64,000 nucleotides of DNA, from NCBI GenBank assembly GCA_004380135.1, contig QXCR01000041.1, forward strand, positions 186,001-250,000, given 5' to 3'. Below the pieces are notes generated by a model. It did not search any database. It saw nothing but the letters and a program-made list of their open reading frames with translations, and was not told the origin of the DNA. Shown piece by piece: positions 1-12,728 of this stretch. The stretch is from Stemphylium vesicarium (taxonomy: Eukaryota > Ascomycota > Dothideomycetes > Pleosporales > Pleosporaceae). The position numbers and the translations under genes are program-made. Each line of letters starts with the position of its first letter. Position 1 is the stretch's first letter.

Positions 1-3000
1 GGAATCATGCAGTCGAGAGTGTTGCCCGTTCCTGAACGCGCTACGCGAAAGAAGCACGCGCCAGCCAATCACAATGTGCACCACCCTTCAGCATAACGTC
101 TAAACATTTCAGAGTCTACTGGAGTATATGGCCGTTCTAAAGATAATGCAGACATGAATATATTTAGATTGCCTAATTCTCTCACTCAGCTATCGAAATG
201 GCTTTGGAGCATACGGCTGCCTGTACGTGCCCACAAGGGCGAAGCAGTACCACGGGGTCTGATCGACATTTCTTAGCTTGGAAAACTACATATTGTGATC
301 CATTCATCATCTTTCACTGTGAGTGTGCCATGGCGATTCCCCATGGAGAAGCGCAGGCCATCTCGCTCAGCTATCAATGTAAGCAAGTGACATATGCACA
401 TCTTTACCAAGTGGACAGCGGCACAGCATGGTTGCTGACATCCGCTTTCAAAGCGGACTTTGCCATTCCCAAAGAAAATCTTCCTCAATGGGGAAATCTT
501 GCAACTCCCCGCAAATTGCGTATGACAGACGTTGAGCCGTGCTAAATGAGATGCGGCTCGCTAACAGAGCGCCTTCCTCACTTGGGTGCTTACCCGATGT
601 GTTGACATGTTGGACATCCCGTGTCGACAATATGCAGCAGGGACCAGTCTCGTAGGTAGTTCGATCTCCGAGCGGTTGTATCTCGGCCCATGGGGAAGCT
701 GAGACGTATCGCAAGTTCACCTCGCCGTGAAAAATGAGCAAGGCTTGTGAAGACCCTTGGTGTATACAGCCGGTGGGAAGAGAAGTTGCGGTGTGTATGA
801 TAGTCGAAGATCACGATCGCGATCGCAATTCCTCAAGCAATGGCAGGTACAACGAGACAAGAAAGTGGCATGGAAAGAGATGCGAGTGAAGCCGAAGGGG
901 AAGAAGATATGACTTACAAGATACAATCAAGTAATGACCGTGATGAGACGTTTCCCGTGAGCTTGTGTTAGACGTTGGAGTTCTGAGTGCAAATACTGAC
1001 AATGTTGGGATACACGTTGTAAAAGAGACTTCATCGACGGCTGCCAAGGAACGTCAGTGTGTGTATAGTAACCTCAGAATCAGTCCGAATAGCCCTCAAA
1101 GCACAGCGAGTAACATCTCAAGCGTGTGCCTGATCTGCTTAAGGAATATGGTGTTTCAACCGATCTCAAAAAACTGCGTTCGGGGACAACGCCTACCCCA
1201 ATGTCAGCCTCGCCGGACTCGCTCTTCATCGCCGTGGTCGGCGAAAACACCGAAAAGTGGAGGTGAACGCGCAGCGGGTGGCTTTGCGGTCTTTCGTGCA
1301 TCTAACATATCCGAACCTACGGCTCGTAAGCGGTTGGGATATCCTTGTATCAGGGGGAGGGGCATAGGCATTGTTGTGAGATGACTATCCCAGTGACTTC
1401 GCAAACGTTACTCCAAACCTCCGTATTTCTCACCGCAGCCCAACATAAGCAGGCCTCGCGTCGTCGATCTTATCAATCCAAGAGTCAACGTACGATGGGC
1501 TATGTTGACAAGCCATCCCGTGCGGATCCGGTACTAAGCTACTCGCTTTGCAAAAGGTGAGGTTGTCCACGTCTGTCATGCATAGGGCCGGCGGGGGATG
1601 CGGAGATCGAAGCGTACGGCCGAAGTAGGACCGGAGCCTCACAACGGAGCAAGACTTCCTCCGTGTCAAGGACTGTAGATTGCGGAAGCGGGACCGCTAA
1701 GCCTATGGATATCTGAGTACAGTATTGTATGCGAAAAGTCAGACTGCGTCTAGACCAAACATACTTTCTGGTAGCCCTTCACAAACAAGTGTCTCACGGC
1801 TGGGCGTGATGCGATGTTAAAGCTCCGAGGTGATCCACGACTAGCTCTGTGTCGTGCTGCACGTCATACCTGTAAGTTCGGCCTGCGTCTCAGGACAAAC
1901 CAGGGAAAATGTGCCGCGTTCATGGAAGAGGGACGGAGGCTGCTCCGCTCATATTGTACCGAAACCTTCTCATGTCGCTACCACTATTCTCACTTGGGCA
2001 TCGGCGGTAGCCCTCCGAGGCCGAGCCGGACCTGGTGCAAGTGTCAGTTCCGTGCCAGATACCTTGCATGTACTCCTTGTGAAAAATCTGTCCGATGAAG
2101 AAGGTTTGCAAAAATCATAACGCGATGCGTGCCGTTCCCTCCACTGCCCCAAACCAGAACAGCTGACCCAGCAAGTGCCAAGGTGATCCCGGTCCGGGTG
2201 GTGGCAATAAGTTTGGCAGAATTTCTTGGGAGACTCGAGCAAATTGCTGACCGCAAGATGATCGTCCAAACCGCTGATAGCTTTTTTTCCTCTCTTTTAC
2301 ATGTGTTCAGTCGGACCGTTAGTAAAGCGAGTCACGACTCCACGAAAGCAAAACGGCCAGCCTCGCGCTATTCACCATCTTTTTGACAGACCGGGCCGTG
2401 CCGGTTAGGCCTCCAATGCGGATCCTCAGGCATCAGGGTGTGAAACATGATCTCCTTCGACTGCGTGTCATCTGTCAATGGTGATGGAGACCGTCGCAAG
2501 CGTGGTTACGCGTTTGAGAAACTCGAATCGAGGTGTGACTTAGAAGTGCCGATGCAGCTCCCAAAGTGCCGACATGCTACCTTGCGGTCAGCGTTTCACG
2601 AGAGATCTGCTTCGGCGTTTGTTATCGTGGACGACGAAATGGGCCGCGGCGGAACTGCGCGGGCAAAGATTCGTTGGTGAGAACAAGAAAGGCTCGAGGT
2701 AGGACGCTATTCACAAACCTAGTGGATGTTTCCGACGCCCAAAATGGCACTGATCTTTTGAGATCAGCAGCTATTCCGTAAGCACCAGGGAGGTACATAT
2801 CATGTTACTTTACCATGTAGCTGGATGGTACGACTTTCAACGTACAAGGGGATGTATTGGGGCATCTGGTGCGGCTTGTCGGTGTGCGCGCCTATGACGG
2901 TGATAGGCCATTCGCAGAGCCACGTGATCGCACTGCAATGCGAACATCGTATCATATGAGCACCCCATGACAAGGTTGATGTATAGCCCGTGATTCATTC

Positions 3001-5559
3001 CTGGCGAGTCTCTCTCAACCCAACATCTGGGCAGTAATTGGATACAAGAAGATTATCCACGCGAAGGTCGCGAGTCAAATACGGTGTTCTGACGGACCCA
3101 CCTGGCGATTGCACCATAGCCAAGCCGGCGCGTCACCGCCCGCTAATAACTTGAAGTTCGCGCCCGTTCAGATGTCTAAGCAGGGCTGTCCTCAACCCAT
3201 GTCACTTCCTGTGAGGTTGGGCTGATGTTGCCAAACACGGGGAGATGGAACGACACACTCCAACGACAACTAGGAAAATTCATGACTAATCGCATTCACA
3301 ATCGTTGGAAAACGGAAATATAATACCGAGTATTAAGGGACAAACGGCACGGTTGTGGATGTGACCGTCAACATCAGCGACACCATGTTGGCTCGTAGCG
3401 AGGGTAATTGTTTCCGTCACTGATAAATTGGTTTCATGTCCTATCCTATGATTGGGGCGGAAGTCTACCCGCAACCGCTGGATATCAAAAAAATCAACCC
3501 GATTCCAGGTAGAAGGAAGGCGCAAACCTGGTGAACCTCATTTGCCTCGCCACCCCTAGTGCGGCAAACATGTTAGCCACGAACTGTATTCCACCGTGCG
3601 CGAGGTGAGCGGGGTGGTGGGGTGTGTTCAGGCTCGAGGTTGAGTTGATGCAGCTTAGAGAGGATCACCGTGCGAATCCTTCTGGCTCAGGGTACAGGCA
3701 ATGAGAAGTGGAACAGAAGCGTACCGATATGCGTCTAAAAGTCTTGCGATGCAACCTCTCAACTCTTCGTCACGAAACCATTCCCTCGTCGCAGCGGCTG
3801 TTGCAGACGAAAGCAGCCTGCCATGCCATGTTTTCCTTGCGCTCTGCCTCATTATTTGGTCGGACTGCGAGTCAGTAGCGCAGATCCCCGTACATCCATA
3901 CCGCCTTGATAGCACTATGATTCCCTTTCTAGAAGGCTTCTACGGTGCAAGCGATCATCCTCTGGTGCATTATTCCCGTTTTCCTGGCCAGGCGTACGAA
4001 TCCTCCGTGTGGGTTCCTAACGACACGACAATGGAGGCTCCACTGAAGAAATGCATACCCCGTGCCACGTGGAGAACCACAAAACTTCTGACGATGAAAC
4101 GGAAGTGGCGTCATGCTGGCAGTCATCCGGCCTCTCCGCAGAGGCGCAGTATGTAAGGGACGCCAGCAAGTGCTGATGGTCATCGGCAATCACCGGCGTG
4201 CGTGTCTTGACCAAGCAGCTGATGCAATGTGGCATCCACAGAGCCAGACTGAACTGCGCCTGCGTGGCCAAAGCCCCGGTCCGATGTATTGGCGGCTGAA
4301 CACAGCCTTTGGAAGAGTGATTCGCGCAGCGTCCTGACTCTTGATACGAGTAGAGCTTCGAGGCCTTGTAAGGAGGCTCCGAAGTCGACGTCGGCTGCCT
4401 CTCTTACACCATACATTGGCGACACATAGCCCCGGCGACTCGTATATGTAGGTGGGTGGTGTGGCCTCTCGACTGTGGCAGTAAGATTGCCGTGTTAGCA
4501 CAAGGTCGCATCAGATAGCCAAGTGTGCAGCGCAGCGCAGCCAGGCCGTGCGTTTGGCGATGCGAATTTTGTGATTGGCTAGGCCGTGTTATTAGCGACG
4601 CGCATTAATGCCTTACATGTTTCCTTATGGCGCTGATGGGGTTCAGTACCGCAGACCAATTTGGTGACTTGCATAAGTTCTCCGTAGCTGCATGTGTCCC
4701 TGGAGCCGCGGTATGAGTTGCATACATGAAGCAACCCAAAGCAGACAATGGACCGAGGATTCTTTCATCGCGAAATCTCTAATGCTTGAAACTGGAAAGC
4801 TGAAGTCGACCTGCGATGCGAGACTGGCACTGTCCACGTGTGGGTTCTTCAGAGGTCATGGAGTTGCAAAACTGAGACAGGCCTCAAGGTTTGGGCCATA
4901 ATAACCAGGCCGAGATTGGACCGAAGGCTGATGTGTTCGGATGCTCGTTGTGACTTTCCCACAAAGTGATGTGAATTTGCAAATCGAAAAGTGTATAAAA
5001 AAAAAGGTTTTGGTCGACATCCGGTGCATGTTCCGAGTTTCGTTCATGTCACACGTAGGTGGCGGCCTTTTTAGCGGGTGGGTTGCGTGCTCCGGAGTTG
5101 TTGCCGTCCGAAAGGATTCAAGTGTGTCCCCCATAATTTGGTTTGGCTAATGCAGTACAACCAAACCGTCTGAACTTTGATTCAAGGTCGAATGTCACCT
5201 CTGCCGTCAAGGCACCCTGGAATCTTCATGATGCTAAACAGCCCCGGCGGGAAAAGTAATACACAGACTCCTTCCTGCAGAGTCTGGACCTCGGGGAATT
5301 TGGTAGCCTGGGAAGCCGTGCCGGACCCTGATTACTGCAATTTCGTTTTCGTGCCAGAGGGTAGCTGTCGGAGCGTGCATGAGAATGGTGAAAGGAGGTG
5401 CTTTTGTAATGACAATGATGATACAATTCGACTAATCAACAGGATCCGAAAAGACATCCAAAATGGGTATTATGCAGCTGTCCGCCATGTACGCCGTGTG
5501 TGATATTGCAACCGTGACTGTAGGAAAGAAAAGGATACGAGATCGATGTATGTCATCGT
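1..5559. other. gene-poor stretch, no supported gene
   Basis: No open frame here has a recognisable domain, a plausible start plus splice structure, or a signal peptide that I can defend. The longest frames (about 110-150 codons) have mixed composition and no conserved motif. Base composition is not strikingly AT-rich, so this is not an obvious AT isochore of heavily RIP-mutated repeats, although old degraded repeats cannot be excluded by eye. No tRNA, rRNA or terminal inverted repeat was seen. Confidence 0.5.
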
Positions 5560-5823
5560 CTACAGTCGCCTTTGGATGTTGTTAGAATGCATGTCGTAGT
5601 GTGAATTAGGGTCATGGATCAACGAACCGCAATTTTCGTTCAGTCTATATTCTCTAGCCAGAATGTCAGCATGTTGAGCTATCATCAGGAATGGATATTC
5701 TTCATACACCGCAGTGACGTTCGCTGGACATCTTACATGTGTTTGTTGGTATTTGGTACACCATGCTTTGACGACGTAGCGGACATGAGTGCATTTGTAC
5801 TGCACTTGCGTGTAGTCGCACAT
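5560..5823 (-). CDS. small conserved Cys/His-rich protein (69 aa), unknown function
   Basis: Two exons: 5708-5823 and 5560-5653, with a 54-nt intron at 5654-5707 (GTATGA donor, GCTGAC branch point, TAG acceptor). Removing it joins the frame through a split valine codon and gives 69 residues. The N-terminus reads MCDYTQVQYKCTHVRY, followed by a KAWC segment, an RCP segment and, after the splice, VEYRLNENCG. The spacing of Cys and His (C2, C11, H13, C22, C32, C46) is the pattern I associate with a family of very small proteins found in many Dothideomycetes, which suggests metal binding or disulfides. There is no signal peptide or membrane segment. It is the only gene I can support in the first 8.5 kb. 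The family match is from memory; the function is unknown. Confidence 0.66.
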   Translation of the reverse strand: MCDYTQVQYKCTHVRYVVKAWCTKYQQTHVRCPANVTAVYEEYPFLMIAQHADILAREYRLNENCGSLIHDPNSHYDMHSNNIQRRL

Positions 5824-8498
5824 TGTATCTGGAAATGATTGCTGAGAGGCAGGGCGATGCAGTCGTGTGACAGGCGAAAGATCCGCGGTGATGGGGAAAA
5901 AGTAAGAAGGGTGGCAGCAATGCTGTTGTTACGTTGGCTGAAATATCTGGATTGGCATGCAGGTGCGCGACGGTCCGTTATGATATAATCAGCCAGACAG
6001 AGCAAGAGGATAGAAGTCAGTGCGATCAGGTACCCGTGGAAGCTATGCAAAAGCTACTATAACCCTTGTCTATAGGACCCGGTTCGTCAGTGACATGCAT
6101 CATGGTAGCGGCCATGAAATGCTCAGCGGAACCGGGTGCCCAAGGGTGGTCGAGCCTTTTGCACGCCATAGACTTGGGTGGAGACCTCCATGTTTGAAGT
6201 CTGTTCGCTTCCAACAACCTTGAGCGAAAGCTTGCAGCCCAATCCGGATGCCGAGGGATCAACAGGGCCTTCTCATACCTCCGGAGTAAGGTGGTTGCGT
6301 GCGTAACGAACATGCTCCCTTGCACCCAGGGTATACCGGCTATCGGAAAGCCAAGGTAGGCCTATGAGTGGCTGTACAAGTATAGAATTTGAGCTCGCCT
6401 CGTCCACTAGCACGCACTAAATTGAAAGTTACCAGACGTGCACAGGTCAACTTGATCTACGACTACCGTTCCACGTTAAGGTGGCGCGTGGGGTCCTGCA
6501 GCCGTTAGTAAATCCCTGACTATGGGAAAGACTAAGCTTCGAAACCAGGGTAGCCCTTCTATCAGATCCGGCGGGTCGCGAAGCAAGTCATAGGGAAAAG
6601 ATACAACGGCAATTATGATAGTGACGGTGCTGCTCAGACGAGGCGTTTACTGTGTCGTTGCGCCTGTTTCATCATGGGGCCTGACTTACTCGGCGATACC
6701 ACCACGGAGCCCTCACCGATGTCTGTCCATTCTGCTTACTGTCCCGCTTCCCCGTCCCCCGTTCGAATCGCGAAAGCATCCGGAGGTCAGGTGTTGCGCA
6801 ATCGTCACTTGCCGTCCCGCTTACGCTGCGTACGGCTATGCGACATGCTCTAACGGTTCGTGGCTGACGGTCGTCGCCCAGCCGCCGCCGGCCTCACTTA
6901 TGGAGTCACGACCATTAGAGTCCGAGCTACACTTTTGCTTAGTTGAATCCACCATGGCGCTGTACGTCGCGAGATGACGCGGTTCGTGAATGCCGACCCC
7001 GTCCAGTACTGCCGGGTCTTGGTGGGTGGCCAGATTAATGCCTTGTGATGCCGCGAACATCAACTATCCACTCTCCATGGTAATTGGCTTCACGATCGAG
7101 TCTATTTTGCCTGTACCCAGCCACGATGCTATCCGTGTTTCCGCGTGGGTGCGCCCTCCAGAGTGCAGCGTATACCTTGTCTCAGGGTTGAGTGTAACGT
7201 GGAACGCAGCATCCCTAGAACTCCATGGGAAAACAGCATCGCCGCGATTCGCTCGGGACTACTCACCATCAGCTGCATATGCACACACCTTGACCAGGCA
7301 CCCGGTATACAACATCCGCGGAGGCGAGCGATTTGGCTTTCTTCGTGATGAAAGGTGAAGCTGCTGCAGGGAATAGATGAAAGGATGGGGAGGCTAGATC
7401 CAGCCCGTGGTCTCACACCGAACAGGCGCCCTGGGATTGGACTTGAAGCAATGAGCCGTGTGCATGGCAATTACCTTTGAGAACGGAAGCCGTGACTGCT
7501 TTTGTCGATAATCGTGGCCCCCCGAGGAGGGATTCGAGCGCAGAACCAAAGCGACTGGTCCTCGCGTCTGCCGACCCGATGCTGCAGGTGCTTGCAGCAA
7601 GTACTAGGATTAATTCCTTGCAGTGGGTTTGTATTGCCACCCATGTTCTATATTACTAGCTGATGATCGGATAAGGTATCTGTTACTCGTTCGAAGCGCG
7701 AGTAGGTATGCAGCCGAACGACCCCTACGAGGAAATTCGAGACGATGGGCCACAGCCCACAGGTGTTCTTCACTGTATATCATCATGTGTTATATGTGAC
7801 GAGGCCCACACTTCGCGCAATGCAGCCAATGTTAGATAAGCGCAAGTGACCATCAACGTTGGCACTCGCTCCTGTCTACTTGCCATAGGATCCTTCATGC
7901 GAGCAGTAGATGGGGCTCGGTCGTTCCACACCTCGCCGTCTCTGCACGAGGAGGGCGTGAGATTTAAAGTAGGCTGCATAAGGCGCTGTATACACCCTGA
8001 ACATACTCAGAGCTTGGCAGCCATAGTAGTGATTTACCATTGGTGCACAATGTGAAATTCCATGCGGCATGTAGGTGACCCAGTGCTCGTTGGCCGGAAT
8101 CGTGGGACATCCAGGCTGAACGCCACGCATGAGTTATATCAACACAAGTGCCATGAGAACGGTGAGCTGGTCTACCCAAACACCATGCCTTGAATCGACA
8201 CTGCCCCGCAGTGCCACCGCGGCGGTTATACTAGAAGTAGTTATATAGACTATAAATCCAAACCTATACACCCCAGGATCGTCAGCACACCCACAGAATG
8301 CCTCGGGCATGAGATAGCACAGTCGAAGGAATTCCAGGCAAAGCTCAACAACTTGACGGCCCGGATAATGACCCGTCACGGGTATGAGTCCGAACGCAGG
8401 GGTCGTCACTGATACAAGCCCGTCAGTCCTCACAGAGACGTGACAAGAGGATGGATAACGGCAGTAGCGAATATATTCATCTCTGTTATATATCCAGA
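5824..8498. other. gene-poor spacer, no supported gene
   Basis: About 2.7 kb between the small Cys/His gene and the 3' end of the glycerol kinase gene. Only short unrelated frames are present. Nothing resembles a domain or a clear spliced gene. A B-box-like GTTCGAATC near 6770 has no matching tRNA fold. Confidence 0.5.
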
Positions 8499-10435
8499 TT
8501 ACGAGAACTCTCCGTTGGCCTCGCCAGCGTCTAACCAACCGCGACACATTTCGACCGCCTAGAGGATCAAAGTCAGTATACATTTGATGTGAAGTCTTTG
8601 AGCGGCAGTGACTTACCCTTCCCCATTTCTTGAACATCTTCTCGCCTTCTTCCTTGTCTACATTCGGCTTGAAGATCATACGATCTTTCTGGTTGATCTC
8701 CTTCAGCTCATCGAACTCCTTCCAGACGTCAACGGCGAATCCGGCCGCAATAGCCGCACCCAACGCGGTGGTTTCGCGCATGGCAGGACGGTCTACGGGA
8801 ATACCGATGATGTTTGCCTGAGTCTATTGATCATGGTTAGTAGGAAACCGATTGCGACTTCCCACCAAGATTCACGTACCTGCATGCACAAGTTTGAGTT
8901 ACTCATGCCTCCATCAACTGCGAGCATGTTTAGCTTGTGACCGCTATCAAGCTCCATGGCATCAAGAATCGCTCTGGTCTGGAAACATGTCGCTTCCAGC
9001 GTTGCGCGAGCGATGTGACCCCGCTCTGTGAACTGAGTAATTCCAAATATAGTGCCCTTTGCATCATCGATCCAATAAGGCGCGAAGAGACCACTGAAGG
9101 CTGTGACAAAGACACATCCACCGTTGTCTTCAACGGATCCTGCCAGGTCACTGATCTTGTGCGAATGCGTGATGAAGCCCATGTTGTTCATAAGGAACTT
9201 CACACCACTGCCAGCTACCGCAATACTTCCTTCGAGTGCATATACTGGCTTCCGTTTTCCGCCAAAATCGTATGCGATGGTGGCTAGGAGGCCGTGCGAC
9301 GAGATTACGGGCTTCTCGCCCACATTGTACAGCAGGAAACATCCAGTACCGTATGTGTTCTTTGCAGAACCAGGCGTGAAACCCTGTTGACCGACCAAAG
9401 CCGAAGACTGGTCACCCAAGCATCCGGCAATCCGAACACCTTCTAATATGCCAGATCTTAGACGGCCGAATTCGGTTGGCGATGAAGACGGCACAATCTT
9501 CGGTAGTTTGACTTTGTTACGGTCGATCCCGAAAAAGTCCAAAAGCTTGTCATCGTACTGAACGGTGTGCCTGTAATAGCATAAGCGAATGCTGGAGCAT
9601 GTGGTTGGAGGGCAATGGATGACTTACAGGTTGACAAACATGGTTCTAGACGCGTTGGTTGAGTCCGTTACGTGAATCCCGCCCTCCTTGCCACCGTTCA
9701 GGTTGTATAATATCCACGAATCGATGGTTCCAAATGAGAGCCGGTTCTCATCATATGCTTTCCGGACCTCCTCGTCATGATCAAGCATCCACCGGAGCTT
9801 GACCGATGATGGGTAGGTCGAGAGCGGAAGACCACACATGTTCAGCAGTTCATCGGCACCCTCGCGGTCCTTGAGCTCACGCACCAATCCCTTGGTCCTC
9901 GTATCGGGCCTGCAAACGGACGAATAGTCAGCAAAAGCCCATGCGCGTTTCGTGCAGGCGCCACACATACCAAGCGATCGCGTTGCAAAGTGGCAGGCCA
10001 GTGTTGGTGTCCCAGACAACTGTCGTCTCACGCTGGTTGGTGATACCAACAGCCTTGATGTCTTCGATGTCGTGGCCGTTATCCAGGAAAATGTTCGTAG
10101 CCTTGTCGATGCACTGTTCCACGGAGTCGATGATCTCCCACGGGTCGTGTTCGTGCCATCTGTATTGGTTAGCATGTCATCTTGCTATTACTGGTACTTT
10201 TTACTAACCCTGACTGAGGATACTTCTGGTTGAACTCAATCTGGTGTTGAGCTACGGGCTCACCGAGGCCGTCGAAGATGATGAAACGAGTACTCGTAGT
10301 TCCTTGGTCTATAGAGCCAATGAAAAACTGTCTCAGCTTGCTCTCATCCAAGTGCGACTGTGACTCTTCTTGAATCTCGTCCTTGGGCACTGGTTGGGGT
10401 TCCGGGTCGTGCGCGGAGATACTTTGTGTCGCCAT
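8499..10435 (-). CDS. GUT1: glycerol kinase
   Basis: Phosphorylates glycerol with ATP to glycerol 3-phosphate, the first step of glycerol use, and feeds lipid synthesis. Six exons: 10209-10435, 9971-10159, 9628-9909, 8880-9570, 8617-8817 and 8499-8558. All five introns are 49-62 nt with clean GT/AG ends, giving 549 aa, close to the usual 500-550. FGGY kinase features are visible in order: the N-terminal phosphate-binding segment GSIDQGTTSTRF after a 35-residue extension; a GITNQRET segment; the YGTGCFLLYN segment; the AVDGGMSNSNLCMQ segment; and the ETTALGAAIAAG segment near the C-terminus. The protein ends AVEMCRGW...EFS. The N-terminal extension is rich in Gln, Pro and Glu and looks disordered. 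The neighbouring gene is divergent across a 1.5 kb spacer. No lesions seen. Confidence 0.95.
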
Positions 10436-11917
10436 GTTGGAGGCTCTAGTGTTTCGTCGCGACGATGTATGCAGCTTGTGCTACTTATGTGGGAAAGTTT
10501 TCCCGTCCGCGGTGGAAGTGGTCGAGTAAGCGCGACAGGTGCAGTCGCTGCTCGCGGGGTATAGTGGTTTGAGGGTGGGTGCTGTCAGCGCTATTGGGTG
10601 CTGTGAATTTACGGAAAAATTTCTGTTGAGGCCAATTAAGTTGTCTGGATAGACAGACCTATATGCGATGTTCGCGCTGAGGAGTATACGTGCTGCAATG
10701 CGTGGATGTGTGCAGTAGGTTCCTCAGCAAAGCGCAATTGCTAATGACGTTCTTCCGAGGGCGCACAGCGAAAAAAAAGCTCTCGCGACAAAGGATACCG
10801 AAGCTTGGAATATTAAGTCAATGGGCTGAAGGTGAAGTGGTAGAGAGAAGATCGCAAAGAGAGCATCGTAGGAGGCCGGAGGGTTCGGTGGTTAATCGGC
10901 AACAGACGGAATCAGCGCGCGTGCCTTTCGTCTGCGGTGTCTGCGGTATGACGCTCGAAGAGGGGTGGTTTTACCTTTAAAGCGGGGGAGGGGAATAGCT
11001 CCACGACCAACAACACGACTGCAAAGATGCCCAGCCTTGTCACATGGAGCCTCAAATCTTTCAGCCTCCTCCGAGCTCGAGAGGCAAGCCGTTGATCGCT
11101 CTCCAAATCGTCGATCAAGCCGAATGCTAACAAAACTAGACCTCCTGGCCGGCAACGCATCCGCGCGTATGTCAGTGTGACTTCACATACAGCGGGTCGC
11201 CGGTCCAACAGCTCCACATGAATTGGCGCCGTCTAATTTTCTCCAGTGGGACTCCAGTGGGACACCCGCTGTGAATCCACCTGGAGCCTCATCCGGCTCT
11301 CAGCACTCCAGGGCGCTCCGTGCCCGAGTCGTTGGAGACGTGGCCTGCAGGCCTATCCTGCACTTCAGCCTCCTGTATAGAGCATTGCGCCCAGGTGTTG
11401 ACGGGCGTGCTTAATGGGCTTCACGGTGCGGCGCGAGGTCGTGAAGAAAGTATTTCATTTTTCAGAATGACTCGCTATCGGCCTGTGCCACATAGCCGTC
11501 GCATCGCGTAGAAGCGGATCGATCTTCTGGGCGGAGGGCCTCCAGCGCGGGGACACGGTTGTGCACACCACTTTCCAACCCCCCGGTGGCATCCCCTCGA
11601 TGGAGTGCACCACGACCGTCATGGCAATGATCATGGTATTTCGAGACAGACTCCCACTTCCAATCGAGAAAGCTTTGACACAGAGGAAAACAGCATCCTC
11701 GAGACCGATGGGAATCACTCTGAACGTGGGATAGTTATCGGCATAGAGTAACGTCTCCGCAGCGGGTGGAGCGAAGTGGGTTGGACTCGTAATGCCAGAA
11801 AGTCAGACCTTGGGGGCGGCTAGAATGCGCGCTAACACGTGATGTCTAAATCCGGCAGTTTCCGAAGCCTCTAGAACACCATCCCTCCCCCAGACATCAT
11901 TCCATCGTCGCTGGACA
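10436..11917. other. divergent intergenic region
   Basis: Shared upstream region of glycerol kinase (-) and the 2EXR gene (+). It holds only short frames without motifs. No RNA gene or repeat was recognised. Confidence 0.5.
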
Positions 11918-12685
11918 ATGCCTTTATCAAAGCTCCCGAAGGAACTCCGTTTACAAATCTGGGCTCTCGCATACTTGAATGAGCCGCCCCGTCTGGTGGC
12001 GCTAGAGACGAAGCCACACGATGAAGGCCATGACGAGGACCACTTCTGTCCACGCCATTGCCCCAGTCCTGCCCCCACGATGGTGAACCTATGCCAAGAA
12101 TCGCGCGCAGAAGCTCGTTATCAAGCTGTTAGGACCAACCACATCATCAAACTTCCGACTAGCCTTCCTGGCGTCAGCTGCAACGACTTCTACTTTCGCG
12201 TCGACACAGACATATTGCTGATTCAGCTGGAAGGCCCGCGCGTGAAGCACTTCGACGACTCACCGGAAGTGGGGCTGTTGGCTCATTTCCATGCTGCGAC
12301 TGGCTGCTATCCTGAATTGCTACAAAACGTTGCCGTAACCAAGGTCATTCTGAACGGCTTCAGAGACGGCAGCCTCTCCAATGTCCTGCGCCGGTTCCCT
12401 AGGATCTCGCGCATGACCATGATGCTGACAGAAGATGTCTGGAACAATGATATGGAGAAAGAGCTATCTGTTCGTGCGGCCGCAAGGATAGTGCGCATGT
12501 ACAAACTCGATCTTATGAACCACGCTCGCAATCTGGGCGAAACTTTCAAATCGCACCCTTTCGATGTCGATTTTGCGAGACTTCGCGACGGTCGGCTAGA
12601 CATAGTGCCGAAAGATGTGTGGAGAGAGTGGAGCGACGGAGGCGATGAGTGGGCGACGCTAGATAATTCGGAGCCGTTCTGGTAA
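11918..12685 (+). CDS. 2EXR / F-box-like domain protein (255 aa)
   Basis: Intronless. The protein opens with PLSKLPKELRLQIWALAYL, the hallmark of the fungal 2EXR domain (an F-box-like N-terminal helix pair with ELR...IW). It continues with an NLCQESRAEA segment typical of this family, in which a helix with CxESRxEA precedes the beta-rich FYFRVDTDIL segment. These proteins are very numerous in ascomycetes, and their biochemical function is not established. Some may act as substrate adaptors. The start was chosen at the Met just before the 2EXR core. The gene ends 43 bp from the convergent UstYa-like gene. No signal peptide or membrane segment. Confidence 0.8.
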   Translation: MPLSKLPKELRLQIWALAYLNEPPRLVALETKPHDEGHDEDHFCPRHCPSPAPTMVNLCQESRAEARYQAVRTNHIIKLPTSLPGVSCNDFYFRVDTDILLIQLEGPRVKHFDDSPEVGLLAHFHAATGCYPELLQNVAVTKVILNGFRDGSLSNVLRRFPRISRMTMMLTEDVWNNDMEKELSVRAAARIVRMYKLDLMNHARNLGETFKSHPFDVDFARLRDGRLDIVPKDVWREWSDGGDEWATLDNSEPFW

Positions 12686-12728
12686 GTATGGAACACTGTA
12701 TATGTTACCGATAAATTGCATGCTTATT

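Noticed and set aside
6760..6790. GTTCGAATC resembling a tRNA B box
   Set aside because: No A box, acceptor stem or anticodon arm could be paired around it.
8134..8558. Continuation of the glycerol kinase exon 5 frame past GGAAGG to 8134
   Set aside because: The GTAAGT donor at 8616 and the AVEMCRGW exon at 8499-8558 restore the family C-terminus; the read-through sequence has no kinase features.
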